A DNA stretch of 64,000 nt, taken from JAPLJC01 sp963697965. Lineage in GTDB: Bacteria > Desulfobacterota > Desulfobaccia > Desulfobaccales > 0-14-0-80-60-11. The notes under the pieces are model-generated. The model ran no database searches. It saw only the letters and a program-made list of their open reading frames with translations, and was not told where the DNA came from. The translations under genes were made by a program, and so were the position numbers. The stretch spans positions 2,418,001 through 2,482,000 of the forward strand of contig OY969108.1 of NCBI GenBank assembly GCA_963697965.1. Reading direction: 5' to 3'. Numbering within the stretch: the stretch's first letter is position 1; the number at the start of each line of letters is the position of its first letter. Shown here in pieces: positions 1 through 8,776 of this stretch.

Positions 1-589
1 ACCCGTGCACTACGTAGTTGAGAACCCGGGGCTGCCAAACGTGTTCAGCCCGATTCACCTTGGCAGCCAGGGTCTCCGGCGTATCGCCCGGCTCAATGGG
101 AACTGGCAGCGCCGAAATTATCGGGCCGCGGTCATAAACCGCATCCACAAAATGCATGGTGACCGCGCTGTGGGTAATCTCCCCGCGGTGATAAGCCGCC
201 ATAACCGCTTCGTGAACATGGTGTCCGAAAAGTTTCGGCCCGCCAAATCGCGGTAAAGGACCGGGATGGATATTAATCGTACGCGCCGGGTCCAGACCTG
301 CCACCAGTTTCAGCCAGCCGGAGAGCATGACATAATCAGCGTGGAAATACTTGACAAAGTTTTGGTAGCCGCTCGCCTGATAGGGACCGGTCCAGTATTC
401 GCAAGGTATCCCGAGCGCCTTGGCCGCACGCCAGACGCCGCCTTCAAAATGATTAGTGATAACCGCAGCAATCGAGGCGTCCAAAATTGGCGGGCTACTC
501 CGGGCAGCCCTCACCATGTTCTCAAATCCTGAGCCGCCGCCGGTTTTGGTTCCGGAAGCAAAAACCAGGATATTGGGATTATTTTTCAT
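1..589 (-). CDS. purN: phosphoribosylglycinamide formyltransferase (partial, 3' end off the window)
   Basis: Reading the minus strand from the ATG at 589 gives an open frame to the window edge, about 196 residues. It begins MKNNPNILVFASGTKTGGGS, the N-terminal Rossmann strand and phosphate-binding loop of GART enzymes, and later shows the folate-site signature NIHPGPLPRF and an HFVD segment. The enzyme transfers formyl from 10-formyltetrahydrofolate to GAR in purine synthesis in the cytosol. The loop reads SGTKTGGGSGFENM rather than the usual SGxGSNxQ, so this is a divergent PurN-like formyltransferase. The C-terminus lies outside the window, and the frame is easily missed because it is open at the edge. 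Confidence 0.85.
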   Translation of the reverse strand, partial: MKNNPNILVFASGTKTGGGSGFENMVRAARSSPPILDASIAAVITNHFEGGVWRAAKALGIPCEYWTGPYQASGYQNFVKYFHADYVMLSGWLKLVAGLDPARTINIHPGPLPRFGGPKLFGHHVHEAVMAAYHRGEITHSAVTMHFVDAVYDRGPIISALPVPIEPGDTPETLAAKVNRAEHVWQPRVLNYVVHG

Positions 590-818
590 GAGGCCATCCC
601 CATTTTGTCTGCAAGGCATTCAGCATCATCGGCTTTCGTTTTTCATACCATATTCTCGCAGTGGTTGCCTACCTGCCCCGCAAACCCAGCCTTCGCCAGC
701 AAAATTGGCGGGCCGCGCCGGTTTTTCGGGGCGCCGGGGTTAACTAAAAAAAGGGGTGGGGATAAGGAGGTCTAAAAAGATTTTTGGCTTCCGAACATTT
801 TTCCAAGGATAGGTGAAC

Positions 819-1277
819 ATGCAAGGCAAATTCAGTCTCGGGTTCGTGGCGCTCTCGATAATTGGGGGAGCGTTGTCCTTATTCTTACTAACCTCTCTTA
901 ATCCGTCCCAAGCCAAAGAAGGCGGCTGGGAGGGCCTGAAGACCAAAATAAAAATAACCAAGGAATTACATGACTTAAAACTGGCGCCGGCTAAAGAAGC
1001 GGCAGTGCTGGCCTTGGAGCAAAAATATGCCAAAGAACGCCAAGACCTCATGTCCGCTTTGAGGAAATATCGTGAAGAATTAGAGGGCGCCTTGGCTGCG
1101 GCTCCCCCGGATGAGGCGAAGATTCAAGACCTGGTGCAGGCTGCCAACGCCACTCAGGATAAACTCTTAACCTCTTTGAAAATGGAACGGGACGAGGCTA
1201 TGGCCCTGATGACTCCGTTTCAGCAAGGGCAGTTCCTCCTGGTACTGGGTAATTGGTTAGGGAAGGTACAGCTATAA
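819..1277 (+). CDS. Spy/CpxP-like periplasmic protein
   Basis: A 152-residue protein with an N-terminal signal peptide (hydrophobic stretch at about residues 8-26, ending near SQA) and an almost wholly helical, charged remainder. The pattern of paired helices and the MTPFQQGQFL segment near the C-terminus match the Spy/CpxP/LTXXQ family of periplasmic chaperones and metal or envelope-stress sensors. I chose the ATG at 819, preceded by AAGGATAGG; an in-frame GTG lies two codons upstream. A clear paralogue sits at 42309-42773 (shared MTPxQQGQ motif and AAAPD segment). The function is inferred from family resemblance only. Confidence 0.7.
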   Translation: MQGKFSLGFVALSIIGGALSLFLLTSLNPSQAKEGGWEGLKTKIKITKELHDLKLAPAKEAAVLALEQKYAKERQDLMSALRKYREELEGALAAAPPDEAKIQDLVQAANATQDKLLTSLKMERDEAMALMTPFQQGQFLLVLGNWLGKVQL

Positions 1278-1308
1278 GGGATCACCACGCTCCGCGCAAG
1301 GGTTCGGC

Positions 1309-2259
1309 ATGTGGAGACGCAATGGCCTGATAATTGCTGGCTTTTTGGGCCTGCTGCTGGCGGCGGCCGCCACTCTGGCCCTTTGGGGGTACGTACGCGA
1401 TCCGCTCCGGTCGCTGCCCCCGCCGGAATCTAGGTTGCAGGCAGAGCGGACGACTCTTTCCGCGCCGGATCACCGTCTTGTTGAGCACATCACCCTCCCC
1501 GGGAAACTCCTTGGCAAGATCGCCTTCAACCTCAGCCTGCCCGATCCGCTTCCCCCTAAAAAACTGCCGGTCGTCCTGGTTCTGGGCGGCCTGGTCACGG
1601 GCGCAGACAGCATCCGCTACATAAAGGACGCCGGAGACAACGCCATCGCCAGCTACGCCTGGCCGGTACCGATGCGCCTGCACGGCGTCGGCGCCTTTAT
1701 GCTGCAAGCGCCCGGCCTCTACCATAACGTCATGACGATCCCGGGACAGGGGGCCTCAGTCCTTAATTGGCTGATCAGCCAGCCTTGGGCCGATGCGGAG
1801 CGCATCAGCCTGCTCGGCTTTTCCCAGGGAGCCTTGGCCGCGCCCGCAGTGCAGGACCTCGCCGCTCATTATGGCACCCGGGTCGGCTGGACGATCATCG
1901 CTTATGGCGGTGCGCCTCTGGGCGCCCTCCTGGCCGACAACCCGCATATGCGGCCGGCCTGGCTGGGCAAAGCCCTGGCGCCCTGGGTGGACCTGATATT
2001 CCATTCCCTGGAACCGACCGTCCATCTGCCGCGCCTATCCGGCAAATTTCTGGTCCTGGAAGGGCGGGACGACAGCCTGATCCCGGAAGCGGCTCGTAAT
2101 CTCATGCGGGACGCGGTGCCGGAGCCGAAAACCGTCATCACCTTTGAGGGCAATCACATGGGGGTCGGGCCTGACAAGATGGCTCTGCTCCAGGATATTA
2201 TTGCCACCAGCAAAGAGTGGCTGATCGAAAACGGCGCCATCAACCCGGGTTCCGATTGA
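1309..2259 (+). CDS. membrane-anchored alpha/beta-hydrolase
   Basis: A 316-residue protein with an N-terminal membrane anchor or uncleaved signal (residues about 7-27) followed by an alpha/beta-hydrolase domain. The nucleophile elbow GFSQG places the catalytic Ser at residue 172; GRDDSLIP (Asp 254 or 255) and GNHMG (His 283) complete a plausible triad. The active site probably faces the periplasm. The substrate is unknown; dienelactone-hydrolase-like and acyl-esterase families share this arrangement. The gene starts 31 nt after the Spy-like gene in the same direction and is followed by a strong terminator, so the two may form one unit. Confidence 0.7.
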   Translation: MWRRNGLIIAGFLGLLLAAAATLALWGYVRDPLRSLPPPESRLQAERTTLSAPDHRLVEHITLPGKLLGKIAFNLSLPDPLPPKKLPVVLVLGGLVTGADSIRYIKDAGDNAIASYAWPVPMRLHGVGAFMLQAPGLYHNVMTIPGQGASVLNWLISQPWADAERISLLGFSQGALAAPAVQDLAAHYGTRVGWTIIAYGGAPLGALLADNPHMRPAWLGKALAPWVDLIFHSLEPTVHLPRLSGKFLVLEGRDDSLIPEAARNLMRDAVPEPKTVITFEGNHMGVGPDKMALLQDIIATSKEWLIENGAINPGSD

Positions 2260-2304
2260 GCCCAGGCCCAACCTGCTCCTAAATCCGGATAAATTCCCTA
2301 AAAG

Positions 2305-2326
2305 GCCGTTGAAAACGGCTTTTTTT
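2305..2326 (+). terminator. rho-independent terminator
   Basis: Stem GCCGTT (2305-2310) and AACGGC (2314-2319) enclose a GAA loop and are followed by seven T. It lies 46 nt after the hydrolase stop codon and closes that unit. Confidence 0.85.
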
Positions 2327-3016
2327 GCGGGGCGGCGAGATCGCTCCGGGTTATTCGACTCGACAAAAGAGTTCTAGTTATTCAAGTACCTCGGATCATT
2401 TTTAATTTAGGCATTAGGAAAAATTAGGTGAGCCAGGCATCAGGTAATTCTAACCGTCTAATAGGGGAAACCCTACCACAGAAGCAGCCAAATAAAAGCC
2501 GGATTGTCAATCTACATTGAACCGCAGTCCTGGAGCATTCAATCAAAGCTCATGGTAAGAGGACTGCGTGATGTGCTCAACGGGAAGATTTTCCTAACTG
2601 TAAAACTTGGTACAAATACTGGGCAGTCCATTGGTTGACCGAATGGTAGGTGGAGAATCAACGCTTATCAAATAGTCTCCATTATATGATTATAAATTTT
2701 GCCGGATTCACAAAACCTCAGGGTCATCCCGATGGCGGCAGGAGTCACAGGTCGCCTTTGGTCAATCTCTGAGATTATGCGAGAGGAAATTAGGACACGT
2801 ACCGTCAAGGGGAAAATTGACTTAATTTTTGTATTTTAGTCAGCCGCTCCTGCGCCGCAGTGAGGCAATCTCAGGCCCGCCTGCTCCTGCTGCCATTCTC
2901 CTGAATTACCTTGACAAGCCTCCGTTGCGGCCCCATTTTAAGGTGAGCCGCCGTCGCGGCAATGGCTAGAATTGCGCCATCTGAGGACTTTTCCCTAAAG
3001 AGGAGAATCAATTCCT
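2327..3016. other. 690-bp intergenic region, no gene seen
   Basis: This stretch is more AT-rich than its flanks and has no open frame with coding character. It contains a weak promoter candidate for the downstream gene: TTGACA at 2911-2916, then 19 nt, then TTTTAA at 2936-2941. The rest looks like decayed sequence. Confidence 0.4.
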
Positions 3017-3817
3017 TTGAAAATCATGGACAAGGGGGAAGGCGGGCCGGACGGGGTGATCCTGGAAGAGGCCCAGGAGGCCAGCGGAACCCCGGCTGCG
3101 GAAACCGGGATTCTGGTTCGGGTCCGGGCCGCCCTAAAGGCCGCCCCGGAGCACCGGCGCCGCACCGGCCGTCCTCTGGTAACCCTGAGCTATGCCCAAA
3201 GCCTGGACGGCAGCATTGCCGCCCGCCCCGGCCACCCTTTGACCCTGAGCGGCCCTCAGTCCCTGGTTTTGACCCACAGCCTGCGGTCTTGCCACGATGC
3301 CATCCTGGTTGGCATCGGCACAGTGCTGGCCGACAACCCCCACCTCAACGTCCGCCTAGTGCGGGGCCGCAATCCCCAACCGGTGATCGTGGACAGCCGC
3401 CTGCGCTTCCCGCCTTACGCCGACCTGCTGGGAAACGGCCGCGCCCCCTGGATCGTGGCCAAGGAAGGGGCCGATCCCGCCCGCCGGCAAACCCTGGAAG
3501 CCGCCGGGGCCCGGATCTTTTGCCTCCCCTCCAGCAATGGCTGGGTGGACCTGGAAGCGCTTCTAATTAGGCTGGGGGAATTGGAGGTCAACAGCCTGAT
3601 GGTGGAGGGCGGCGCCCAGGTTATCACCAGTTTTTTGGCCGCCCGCCTGGTGGACCAGGTCATCGTCACCATCGCCCCCTTGCTGGTGGGGGGCCTGCGG
3701 GTGGGGGACGGCATGGGGCCCGCCAATCTCCGCTGGTTCCCCCGTCTCAGCAACCTCACCTATCAGCGTCTGGGGGAAGACCTGGTCCTCATGGGCGAAC
3801 CCGTTTGGATGGCGTAA
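3017..3817 (+). CDS. RibD C-terminal-type (DHFR-like) pyrimidine/pterin reductase
   Basis: A 266-residue single-domain protein of the RibD_C / 5-amino-6-ribosylaminouracil reductase family. Visible signatures are PLVTLSYAQSLDGSIAA, the NADPH-site segment ILVGIGTVLADNPHLNV, MVEGGAQVITSFL and PLLVGG. It lacks the deaminase half of true RibD, so it is a free-standing reductase of a pyrimidine or pterin-like substrate. The TTG at 3017 has an AGAGGAG 12 nt upstream; an in-frame ATG at 3026 is the alternative. It abuts the next gene (stop at 3817, start at 3818) and opens a cluster with MDR, PTPS-like, GT4, methyltransferase and HAD genes, which argues against a role in general riboflavin synthesis. 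Confidence 0.8.
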   Translation: MKIMDKGEGGPDGVILEEAQEASGTPAAETGILVRVRAALKAAPEHRRRTGRPLVTLSYAQSLDGSIAARPGHPLTLSGPQSLVLTHSLRSCHDAILVGIGTVLADNPHLNVRLVRGRNPQPVIVDSRLRFPPYADLLGNGRAPWIVAKEGADPARRQTLEAAGARIFCLPSSNGWVDLEALLIRLGELEVNSLMVEGGAQVITSFLAARLVDQVIVTIAPLLVGGLRVGDGMGPANLRWFPRLSNLTYQRLGEDLVLMGEPVWMA

Positions 3818-4843
3818 ATGCAGCGGCGAACCCTTTATTTCACCGCACCGGGGCAAGTGGCTCTGCGGCGGCAGGCCGTCGCCGCCCCCTCCTGCGGCCA
3901 GGTGTTGGTGCAATCCATCGTCTCGGCCATCAGTCCCGGGACCGAAGGGCTCATCTACCATGGCCAGGCCCCCCAGGAACTGGCCCGGGATGAGAGCATC
4001 CCCGCCCTGTCCGGCGACTTTTCCTTCCCCCTGAAATATGGTTATGCGGTGGTGGGCCGGGTGGTCTCCCTGGGGCCCGGGGTCTCTCCGGATTGGGCAG
4101 GCCAACAGGTCTTCGTCTTCCATCCTCACGAGAGCCACTTCCTGGCAACCATTGATGAACTGCAGAGGCTGCCTGGACACCTCACCCCGGAAGACGCGGT
4201 CTTTTTCCCCAACATAGAGACCGCGGTCACCCTGCTGCTGGACGGCCAGCCCCTGATTGGAGAGCAGGTGGCCATTTTCGGCCAGGGGATCGTGGGACTG
4301 CTCCTCACCGCGCTGTTGGCCCGCTGGCCCTTAAGCTCCCTGGTGACCCTGGACCTCTACCCCAAACGGCGCCTGCTCTCCGAAAACCTGGGGGCCCACC
4401 TCAGCCTCGACCCCGCCGCGGGGGACCTGGAGGAACATCTGCTGGGGCGCCTTCAGGGAGCGGGACCCTACCCCGGCGCCGACCTGACCTACGAGGTCTC
4501 CGGCAATCCCGAGGCCCTGAACCAGGCCATCGCCATCACCGGCTTTAACGGCCGGGTGGTCATCGGCTCCTGGTATGGCCGGAAGCGGAGCGACTTGAAC
4601 CTGGGGGGCCGCTTTCACCGCAGCCGGATGCGTTTGATCAGCAGCCAGGTGAGCAGCCTTCCTCCCGAACTCAGCGGCCGCTGGAACAAATCCCGGCGCT
4701 ATGGAGTCACCTGGCAGCTGCTGGATGAGATCAAGCCGGCCCGCTTCATCAGCCATCGCTTTCCCTTCACCCAGGCCGCCCGGGCCTATGAGTTGCTCGA
4801 CCGCACCCCCGGGGAGGCCATTCAGGTGATTTTCGATTATTGA
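3818..4843 (+). CDS. MDR-family (zinc-type alcohol dehydrogenase-like) oxidoreductase
   Basis: A 341-residue medium-chain dehydrogenase/reductase. The GroES-like N-terminal half contains ISPGTEGLIYHG and GYAVVGRVVSLGPGV; the nucleotide-binding half starts at IFGQGIVGLLLTALLA, a GxGxxG Rossmann motif. The Cys/His zinc ligands of classical alcohol dehydrogenases are not obvious; the proximal position reads SPGTE, as in BchC-like members. It probably oxidises or reduces an intermediate made by the adjacent reductase. It follows that gene without a gap, so the two are surely co-transcribed and translationally coupled. Confidence 0.8.
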   Translation: MQRRTLYFTAPGQVALRRQAVAAPSCGQVLVQSIVSAISPGTEGLIYHGQAPQELARDESIPALSGDFSFPLKYGYAVVGRVVSLGPGVSPDWAGQQVFVFHPHESHFLATIDELQRLPGHLTPEDAVFFPNIETAVTLLLDGQPLIGEQVAIFGQGIVGLLLTALLARWPLSSLVTLDLYPKRRLLSENLGAHLSLDPAAGDLEEHLLGRLQGAGPYPGADLTYEVSGNPEALNQAIAITGFNGRVVIGSWYGRKRSDLNLGGRFHRSRMRLISSQVSSLPPELSGRWNKSRRYGVTWQLLDEIKPARFISHRFPFTQAARAYELLDRTPGEAIQVIFDY

Positions 4844-4888
4844 GTTCTCAGTTTGGGGTTTTCACTCCGTACCAGCTCGAAACTCAGG

Positions 4889-4987
4889 GCGGACACATGG
4901 GTCCGCCGCTACTACTTAAAAATCTAAATCGGAACTGGGCGACCCAATCACAGGCTGGAAGCCTGTGCCACTGTCGCCCCTACAGAG
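4889..4987. repeat. two REP-like palindromes
   Basis: A palindrome GGCGGACACATGGGTCCGCC at 4889-4908 and a second one around 4949-4968 (CACAGGCTGGAAGCCTGTG) lie between the MDR and PTPS-like genes. Related copies are found near 9714, 30058, 30208, 46648, 47402 and 57229. Confidence 0.75.
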
Positions 4988-4996
4988 GAGCCGACC

Positions 4997-5380
4997 ATGC
5001 ACAAGTCATACACTCTGGCGGTAAAGCGATCCTTCGTGGCCCGGCATTTCTTGGAAGGCGGTGATTGGGGCCGGGAAAACCAGACCCACTCCCATCATTA
5101 CCAGGTCGAGGCGCTGCTGGAGGGTCAGGTTCTCGATACTCACGGCTTTCTGGTGGATATTGTGGACCTAAATGGACACCTGGACGAACTGGTCGCCTAT
5201 TATCAGGATCAAACCCTGAACCAACTGCCGGAATTCGCGGGGCTCAATCCCAGCATCGAGCATTTTGCCCGCATCCTCTGCCAGGAGCTCTTGAGCCGCC
5301 TCAAGGAGCCGCTCCACGCCCTCACTATCAAGGTTTGGGAGGATGACATCGCCTGGGCCGCCTACCGGGAGGAGCGCTAG
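4997..5380 (+). CDS. 6-pyruvoyl-tetrahydropterin synthase / QueD-fold enzyme with Glu in place of Cys
   Basis: A 127-residue protein of the T-fold PTPS/QueD family. Zinc ligands are visible as His in FVARHFL and as HSH in ENQTHSHHYQVE; NPSIEHFARIL and KVWED match the C-terminal catalytic and pterin-anchoring segments. In QueD and canonical PTPS the motif is CxxxHGH. Here the position four residues before the first His is Glu (ExxxHSH), as in the PTPS-III class, which cleaves dihydroneopterin triphosphate to hydroxymethyl-dihydropterin. A queuosine role is therefore unlikely. The neighbouring reductase, dehydrogenase and glycosyltransferase genes suggest a dedicated pterin-type pathway. Confidence 0.8.
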   Translation: MHKSYTLAVKRSFVARHFLEGGDWGRENQTHSHHYQVEALLEGQVLDTHGFLVDIVDLNGHLDELVAYYQDQTLNQLPEFAGLNPSIEHFARILCQELLSRLKEPLHALTIKVWEDDIAWAAYREER

Positions 5381-6469
5381 TTGCATCTGGGCCTGGTGCT
5401 TTATGGCGGACTTGACCTGGTCTCCGGAGGTTTCCTCTATGACCGGCAACTGGTCCGGCATTTCGAGAGCCGGGGGGACGAAGTCGAAGTCATCTCCATT
5501 CCCTGGCGCGCCTACGGCTGCGGTCTCGTGGACAACCTCTCGCCGAACCTCGGTGAACGCCTGCGCCGGGCTCACTTTGAGCTGCTGCTCGAAGATGAGC
5601 TGGCCCATCCCTCGCTGTTTCTTCTCAATCGTTGGCTGCGCCGCCGGGTTTCCTATCCCCTGGTAGCCATCGTCCACCATCTTAGGTGCAGCGAAGCCCG
5701 GGCCGCCTGGAAAAACCGGCTCTATCGGTGGGTGGAAGGCTCTTACCTGGGTTCGGTGGACGGCTTCATTTGCAACAGCCAGACCACCCGGGCTGAGGTG
5801 CAGTCCCTGGTGGGGGCGGGCCGGCCGGTGGTGGTGGCCCCGCCCGGGGGCGATCATCTGCCCGGCAAATTTGCCGCGGCGCAAATTGCCGCCAGGGCCT
5901 TAGCCCCGGGACCCTTGAAAATCATCGCGGTGGCCAACCTGATCCCTCGGAAAGGTATCCATACCTTGATAAGCGCCCTGGCCAGCCTGCCTCACCACCA
6001 ATGGCAACTCACGGTGGCAGGCAGTCTCGATCTGGACAGCCGCTACGCCGCCAGCCTGCGCCGGCAGGCCGATCAGGAGAATATAAGTCCCAGGATAAGC
6101 TGGCTGGGTTCGGTGTCCGACCAGGATTTGGCCGTGCTGCTTCCCCAGCATCACTTGCTGGCCGTGCCCTCCTTTTACGAAGGTTTCGGCATCGTCTATC
6201 TGGAGGCCATGCGCTTCGGCCTGCCCGTCATTGCCGGAGACGCGGGCGGAGTTCGGGAAATCGTCCGCCACGGGGTGGACGGCTTCCTGACGCCCCCGGG
6301 TGACCCCGTGGTCCTGGCCCGGCACCTCGCCTCACTGATGCAAGACCGGGAGCTGCTGAGGCGCCTGAGCCTGGCGGCCCTGGCCGGGGCCGCCTCCCAT
6401 CCCACCTGGGAGGCCAGCGCCGCCCGGGTGCGGGAATTTCTAGGCGGGTTCAATCGAGCCCATCTTTAA
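5381..6469 (+). CDS. GT4-family glycosyltransferase
   Basis: A 362-residue GT-B glycosyltransferase. The C-terminal nucleotide-sugar domain is clear: IAVANLIPRKGIHTLISAL, then the EX7E region PSFYEGFGIVYLEAM and GDAGGVREIVRHGVDG. The N-terminus MHLGLVLYGGLDLVSGGFLY is the usual acceptor-domain strand. The TTG start at 5381 directly follows the TAG of the PTPS-like gene and has GGGAGGAG about 7 nt upstream, which supports this start and tight coupling. It probably glycosylates the small molecule made by the upstream enzymes rather than a lipid, since no membrane segment is seen. Confidence 0.85.
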   Translation: MHLGLVLYGGLDLVSGGFLYDRQLVRHFESRGDEVEVISIPWRAYGCGLVDNLSPNLGERLRRAHFELLLEDELAHPSLFLLNRWLRRRVSYPLVAIVHHLRCSEARAAWKNRLYRWVEGSYLGSVDGFICNSQTTRAEVQSLVGAGRPVVVAPPGGDHLPGKFAAAQIAARALAPGPLKIIAVANLIPRKGIHTLISALASLPHHQWQLTVAGSLDLDSRYAASLRRQADQENISPRISWLGSVSDQDLAVLLPQHHLLAVPSFYEGFGIVYLEAMRFGLPVIAGDAGGVREIVRHGVDGFLTPPGDPVVLARHLASLMQDRELLRRLSLAALAGAASHPTWEASAARVREFLGGFNRAHL

Positions 6470-6508
6470 CCAGGGAATTATATATTTGAATCCCCCAATT
6501 TTCTTTTG

Positions 6509-6555
6509 TAGGGGCGGGGTTTCCCCGCCCAGGGCGGCGAGACGCCGCCCCTACG
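6509..6555. repeat. compound REP-like palindrome
   Basis: GTAGGGGCGGGG/CCCCGCCC followed by GGGCGGCGAGACGCCGCCCC makes two nested palindromes that end CTAC. It belongs to the GTAGGGGCGGG family seen at 48736, 57256, 61910 and 62465. The rest of 6470-6736 shows no gene. Confidence 0.75.
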
Positions 6556-6720
6556 GCCGTGATGGAATCGGGAGTCGAGTATATAATTCCCTCTAACCTC
6601 GATTATTCGGCGAAAAATGGGACGAACGTTTTAGGATTTCTGCAAGATGATAATTAACAGATACAGGGGGCCATTGACTCTAACTCAGCAGGGACGACAC
6701 GGGCTATTTTGCAAAAACCT

Positions 6721-6730
6721 GGGGGGGGGG
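6721..6730 (+). repeat. run of ten G at the ribosome binding site of the glycoside hydrolase
   Basis: Ten consecutive G occupy the Shine-Dalgarno position, six bases before the ATG at 6737. Such a homopolymer is prone to slippage and could vary the strength or spacing of the ribosome binding site. Confidence 0.7.
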
Positions 6731-6736
6731 AATAAG

Positions 6737-8329
6737 ATGCCCAATCCACCTTGCCGCCTGAGTGGGAGATCGCTTGGGAATACCCGCTTTCGCCAATACC
6801 TCGCCCTCCTGGTCGCTTGCATTTACTGTTTGGCTGCCGGGGCCCTCCCCGTTGGCGCTCAGAAAAGCACTGCGAATCCCCGGCCGCTGCTCCTTTCGCC
6901 TACAGGCCCGCCGAGACCATTGCCGGCCCACCTGATGGGCGCTTCGGTGGCGCCCTTCTACGAACCTTTGCTGAATAATTCCGGGAAGATTGACCTTCTC
7001 AGGCAGATGCATCTGGCGTTTGTCAGGTTTCCCGGCGGTTCCGACGCCAATTACTACCACTGGCGGACCGGGCTGTTCTCCATCGAGGTTTTTCCCAATA
7101 GCTCCACTTACACCCGCTTTTGGGCAAAGGTCATGCCCAACATCCGGCGCCGTTTCCCGGACGGAATTTCTCTGGAACAATTTCGCCAATGCGCGGATGC
7201 CATCGGCGCCCAGGTGGTGTTGGTGCCGAATCTGGAGACCTCCAGTATCGCCAGTCAGAGGGCCTGGTTCGAGCACATGCGCCAGGATGGAAGCCTGCCA
7301 ACCCACATCGAGATGGGCAATGAATTCTGGGTAGCCATGGGCAACGATCCCAACGTGATTAATAAATGGCCGGATGAACCTCAGACCATGCGCACCACCT
7401 GGGAATATCTAAAAGCATTGCGGCCATCTTTCTTGCCGGGGACCAAAGTCGCCATTCAATCTGCGGCCAGCGCCTTCAGGATTGCGGGATACCCAAGAAT
7501 GCCGTTGGGGCGGCGGTTACAATACTGGGATGAGAACCTCAAGCCGGAGCCGTGGTTCGATGCGGTGACCCTGCATCTCTATCCGCGCCTGAAACAGGTT
7601 CTGGGGCGGGCCGCGGAGAGCGCGCCGGCAGAATTGAAATTTCGGGCGATGATGGCCCGGGTGGACTCTGGGGTGGAAAGAGTGCTGCAGGACACCGAAC
7701 GGCGGCTGCCAGGCAAGGAAATCTGGATTACCGAGTGGAACCCGCGGGGGGTGGACCACACCCAGCCTGATCCGTTTAGCGCCGCCGAAAACATGCATCT
7801 GGTAACGAAAATGACGTTGGCTTATCTCCGTCATCCTGCGGTGACCATGTCGCTCTTCTTTATGTTGAGTTTCGACGGCAGCCGCTACAACAAGCTCTTC
7901 CTGCGTGGAAACGATGGCGCCTATGTGCCGACCCCTGCCGCCGTGGTTCTCCGCTGGTTTGATGAGGCAGCCAATGGCGGCAGCTCCTATCAGGGTTATC
8001 TCGAACCAGGTGGCAGTCGGATCAGCGGCGGCGGACTTTGGCCAGAGGACTTCCTCCCCCTTGAGGGGGCGCGGTTCCGCGCCAGGGACCACACCACCTT
8101 CATCATCCAAAATGCCACTTCCGAGTCCCGGACGTTCGATTTGACGCAAATCGCTGGAAACGCCCCTCTTATCAGCAGCTACAGGCTGGCTACCCCGGAA
8201 TTGTACGACCGGTCCCAGGCGGCGGCCGTCCCGCAACGGATCGGCCCATCCTCCGGACCCTTATTAATTCCGGCGTACTCCATCTGCCGCTTGATCTTTG
8301 CGGCCGCGCCTCAAGGGCAAACGAGATAA
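6737..8329 (+). CDS. secreted clan-A glycoside hydrolase (GH51/GH79/GH39-like)
   Basis: A 530-residue protein if started at ATG 6737, which follows a G-rich ribosome binding site; an upstream in-frame ATG at 6647 would add 30 residues with no binding site. A signal peptide is visible (hydrophobic residues about 21-38, ending GALPVGAQ). The barrel shows RFPGGSDANYYHW, the acid/base motif MGNEFW (Glu 196) and the nucleophile ITEWN (Glu 333), the two-glutamate pattern of retaining clan-A hydrolases such as arabinofuranosidases and heparanase-like enzymes. The C-terminal 100 residues form a beta-domain. The sugar specificity cannot be read from sequence. It interrupts the pterin-like cluster. Confidence 0.7.
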   Translation: MPNPPCRLSGRSLGNTRFRQYLALLVACIYCLAAGALPVGAQKSTANPRPLLLSPTGPPRPLPAHLMGASVAPFYEPLLNNSGKIDLLRQMHLAFVRFPGGSDANYYHWRTGLFSIEVFPNSSTYTRFWAKVMPNIRRRFPDGISLEQFRQCADAIGAQVVLVPNLETSSIASQRAWFEHMRQDGSLPTHIEMGNEFWVAMGNDPNVINKWPDEPQTMRTTWEYLKALRPSFLPGTKVAIQSAASAFRIAGYPRMPLGRRLQYWDENLKPEPWFDAVTLHLYPRLKQVLGRAAESAPAELKFRAMMARVDSGVERVLQDTERRLPGKEIWITEWNPRGVDHTQPDPFSAAENMHLVTKMTLAYLRHPAVTMSLFFMLSFDGSRYNKLFLRGNDGAYVPTPAAVVLRWFDEAANGGSSYQGYLEPGGSRISGGGLWPEDFLPLEGARFRARDHTTFIIQNATSESRTFDLTQIAGNAPLISSYRLATPELYDRSQAAAVPQRIGPSSGPLLIPAYSICRLIFAAAPQGQTR

Positions 8330-8368
8330 ATAAACCACCCATCAATGAAATAAAAAGGAGGTAGAGAG

Positions 8369-8776
8369 ATGTTGGGAAAAAAGATTCTGGCGTGTATCTT
8401 CGCCTTGATTATTCTTTTGAAACTGGTGTTCGTGGTTGCCAGCCCACAGCAATGGATGGGCTTTGCCTCGGGGTTCCTGGAGCACCAGGTGCTGGCCATG
8501 GCAATCTTTCTAATTTTTATAGCAATAACCGGCTACTATATCTTTTCGAGCCTGGATCTGATTGATATAGCTCTGGTTTTGTTTTTTAGCTCAATGCTGT
8601 TCGGTCTTGCTTTTATCCCTTATTCAGCCATGTTTATCTCGTTAAACCAGCAAATAATGGCCAGCGGCATGGGCAAGGCCTGGCTGGCGATAGTAATTTG
8701 GGCAGCCCTGGCTGTAGCCATACTCTTCAGGGTGTTCTCCAAGGAGCGGGGGACGGCCGATGGACCGCGAGCCTGA
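8369..8776 (+). CDS. four-helix inner-membrane protein, unknown function
   Basis: A 135-residue protein consisting almost wholly of four hydrophobic helices (about residues 6-26, 42-62, 67-88 and 104-123), with a short charged C-terminus. An AAGGAGG box lies seven bases before the ATG. Its last 17 bases overlap the start of the methyltransferase gene, so the two are translated together. I recognise no family. It could be an accessory membrane component for the neighbouring pathway or belong with the glycoside hydrolase upstream. Confidence 0.65.
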   Translation: MLGKKILACIFALIILLKLVFVVASPQQWMGFASGFLEHQVLAMAIFLIFIAITGYYIFSSLDLIDIALVLFFSSMLFGLAFIPYSAMFISLNQQIMASGMGKAWLAIVIWAALAVAILFRVFSKERGTADGPRA

